Origin: Clostridiales bacterium
Lineage (GTDB): Bacteria > Bacillota > Clostridia > Lachnospirales > WRAX01
Direction: 5' to 3'
NCBI GenBank assembly: GCA_031271375.1
Contig: JAISVU010000041.1
Span: forward strand, 1-8,476
DNA length: 8,476 nt
Part shown: positions 6,997 to 8,476 of the stretch, one piece after another
How the letters are laid out: each line of letters begins with the position of its first letter
Position numbering within the stretch: the stretch's first letter is position 1
Program-made: the position numbers and the translations under genes
The notes under the pieces: model-generated
Database searches by the model: none
The model's input: the letters and a program-made list of their open reading frames with translations, nothing else
Told to the model about the DNA's origin: nothing

Positions 6997-7445
6997 CTAT
7001 ATTTTAGGTCCTCAACACCTTTGTCCTTCACGGCTTCATAATACCTGCGGCAGCTCTCTCTGGCGATTTCAATGTCCAGATTGGCATAGTTCCCGCATTC
7101 CGCCGCGCTCTTTCCGGGCATTTCCCCTGTGTAACCGATAATATCCCTCAATGTCCGCTTGATAACATCCAGAATTCTGGCGTTATCCGCGTTCCGCACC
7201 AGCAGATAATAACCGGTCTGACAGCCCATCGGCCCGAAGTAGATCACATCGTCCTTTATTTCGGAGTTCCGGGCCATCGTAGCGAAGAGATGCTCGGTAG
7301 AGTGCATCTCGGCGTTGGACATCAGTTCCCCGTTGGGTTTCTTCACCCGCAGATCGTATGTGGTAATGTCGCCGTCTATCCGCGAGATATAAATACCCGG
7401 TTCAAGTATGTTGTGGTCGACGTTGAAACTGGCTATACGCTCCAT
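6993..7445 (-). CDS. luxS: S-ribosylhomocysteine lyase (AI-2 synthase)
   Basis: LuxS splits S-ribosylhomocysteine into homocysteine and 4,5-dihydroxy-2,3-pentanedione, which cyclises to the autoinducer-2 signal. The 150 residues are close to the normal length of about 155. The metal site is complete: H48 and H52 in HSTEHLFAT and C117 in AAECGNYANLD. The catalytic C75 in GPMGCQTGYYL and the base E51 are also present, so the enzyme should be active. AAGGAG precedes the ATG at 7445 by five bases. The stop overlaps the metF start (ATGA), and the sugar-kinase gene ends only 22 bases upstream, so the three genes may form one transcript. LuxS needs SAH nucleosidase to make its substrate; only a possible stub of that gene is seen here, so an intact copy must lie elsewhere if AI-2 is produced. 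Confidence 0.97.
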   Translation of the reverse strand: MERIASFNVDHNILEPGIYISRIDGDITTYDLRVKKPNGELMSNAEMHSTEHLFATMARNSEIKDDVIYFGPMGCQTGYYLLVRNADNARILDVIKRTLRDIIGYTGEMPGKSAAECGNYANLDIEIARESCRRYYEAVKDKGVEDLKYR

Positions 7446-7467
7446 CTTGTCTCCTTCTTTAATTAAT

Positions 7468-8476
7468 TTATCGCTGCACTCTACCGCTGCCGTCGCCCTT
7501 CATCAGCTTTTCCACCTCGGCGACGCTGACGCGGTTAAAGTCCCCGGGGATTGTATGTTTGAGGCAGCTGGCCGCCACGGCGAACTCCAGCGCCTCTCCG
7601 GGTTCATTATATGCGATAAGCCCGTATATAAGACCTGCCGCGAAGGAATCCCCTCCGCCGACCCGGTCTACGATATCGGTAATGTCGTACTTCCTGCTTA
7701 CATAGAAGCCATCGCGGTCGTTAAGGCAAGCAGCCCAGCCGTTAAAATCCGCCGATTTGCTTTCACGCAGGGTTATCGCAAGCATCTTCATACTGGGATA
7801 AGCCTCAAGCACCCTGTCGCCCAAATCCTTATAAGACTGGCGGTCCAGCACGCCATCTTCCACTTTATGCGCGGCTTCTATGCCCAGGGACTTTTGGCAG
7901 TCTTCCTCGTTGGCGATAACGACATCCACGTATTTAACCAGCTCTTTCATAACCTCCGGCGCGGTTTTACCGTATTTCCAGAGCTTTCCCCGGTAGTTAA
8001 GGTCGCAGCTTACCGTAAGGTTCACCGACTTCGCGGCCTTTACAGCCTCAATCGAGGCGTCCGCCGCGCTCTGGCTCAACGACGGGGTTATGCCCGTAAT
8101 ATGGAACCAGTCCGCGCCTTCCAGCACCGTTTTCCAGTCGATATCCCCCGGTTTTACTTTGGATATCAGCGATCCGTCCCGGTCGTATACCACGTTTGAG
8201 GGCCGCTGGTTTGAACCGGTCTCAAGGAAGTATATGCCAAGACGCCCCTCTTTTCGCGGCGCGCGGCTTACGTCCACGCCGAAACGCATAAGCTCTCCCG
8301 CGCAGGCGTCCCCGATATCGTTATTCGGCAGTACCGTGATATACCTGGCCCCCAGGCCGAAACGCGCCGCGGAAACGGCCACGTTGGCTTCGCCCCCGCC
8401 GAATGTGGCTTCCAGCACCGGCGACTGGAACAGCCTCTCGAACCCCGGCGATTTAAGCCGGAGCATTATCTCGCCG
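7468..8476 (-). CDS. kdgK: PfkB-family sugar kinase, probably 2-keto-3-deoxygluconate kinase (5' end beyond window)
   Basis: The enzyme most likely phosphorylates 2-keto-3-deoxygluconate with ATP in uronate/pectin breakdown or an Entner-Doudoroff type route. The readable part is 335 residues and begins GEIMLRL, so the ATG at 8466 is internal; family members normally carry about eight more residues before GEIM, and the true start lies right of the window. Counting from that Met, one sees the substrate-side motif [11 protein letters not shown] (22-32), [10 protein letters not shown] (154-163) typical of KDG kinases, and the PfkB signature [13 protein letters not shown] (267-279) with D273 as the catalytic base. 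The gene ends in GSGRVQR and TAA, 22 bases before luxS, with no terminator between. Assignment to PfkB is certain; the exact substrate rests on resemblance to KdgK, and another keto-sugar-acid or fructose-like substrate is possible. Confidence 0.88.
   Translation of the reverse strand, partial: GEIMLRLKSPGFERLFQSPVLEATFGGGEANVAVSAARFGLGARYITVLPNNDIGDACAGELMRFGVDVSRAPRKEGRLGIYFLETGSNQRPSNVVYDRDGSLISKVKPGDIDWKTVLEGADWFHITGITPSLSQSAADASIEAVKAAKSVNLTVSCDLNYRGKLWKYGKTAPEVMKELVKYVDVVIANEEDCQKSLGIEAAHKVEDGVLDRQSYKDLGDRVLEAYPSMKMLAITLRESKSADFNGWAACLNDRDGFYVSRKYDITDIVDRVGGGDSFAAGLIYGLIAYNEPGEALEFAVAASCLKHTIPGDFNRVSVAEVEKLMKGDGSGRVQR

Noticed and set aside
7446..7467. TTAATTAATTAA palindrome between the kinase and luxS genes as an operator
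   Set aside because: It is a simple AT repeat made from the stop codon and flanking bases; there is no supporting second site and it is too simple to call.
7408..8199. A 263-codon open frame on the plus strand
   Set aside because: It is antisense to the sugar-kinase gene and the start of luxS, both clearly coding on the minus strand with conserved motifs.

Overview
The window suggests an anaerobic low-to-middle GC Firmicute, probably a member of the Clostridia, though no rRNA or other marker gene is present to fix the taxon. The reasons are purine-rich Shine-Dalgarno sequences (AGGAGG, GGAGG, GAGGTG, AAGGAG) before most genes, a Gram-positive type SecA, a short cobalamin-dependent methionine synthase without its reactivation domain, and a LuxS. 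All genes lie on the minus strand, so the biological reading order runs from the right edge to the left edge.

Right to left the layout is: a 2-keto-3-deoxygluconate-type PfkB sugar kinase (its first few codons lie outside the window); luxS, 22 bases downstream; metF, overlapping luxS by the four bases ATGA; a DinJ/RelB-YafQ/RelE type toxin-antitoxin pair with its own strong promoter; a 34-codon open frame that looks like the N-terminal stub of an MTA/SAH nucleosidase (mtnN/pfs); metH, whose ribosome-binding site overlaps the stop codon of that stub; a ribbon-helix-helix regulator with an almost consensus promoter (TTGACA-17-TAAAAT) at the end of metH and a hairpin terminator at its own stop; and secA, which runs off the left edge without its last residues.

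The centre of the window is a methionine / activated-methyl-cycle cluster. SAH nucleosidase would make S-ribosylhomocysteine, LuxS cleaves it to homocysteine and the AI-2 precursor, MetF makes 5-methyl-tetrahydrofolate, and MetH uses that to methylate homocysteine to methionine. The toxin-antitoxin pair sits inside this cluster, and the nucleosidase gene, if the stub is read correctly, has been reduced to about 34 codons. No clear promoter is visible between the toxin gene and metH, so metH may depend on the toxin-antitoxin promoter or on read-through from further upstream.

No tRNA, rRNA, CRISPR array, insertion sequence or recognisable riboswitch was seen. The longest gap between genes is under 80 bases. 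I do not see a clearly new defence or mobile system; the most unusual features are the truncated nucleosidase and the toxin-antitoxin pair between metF and metH.
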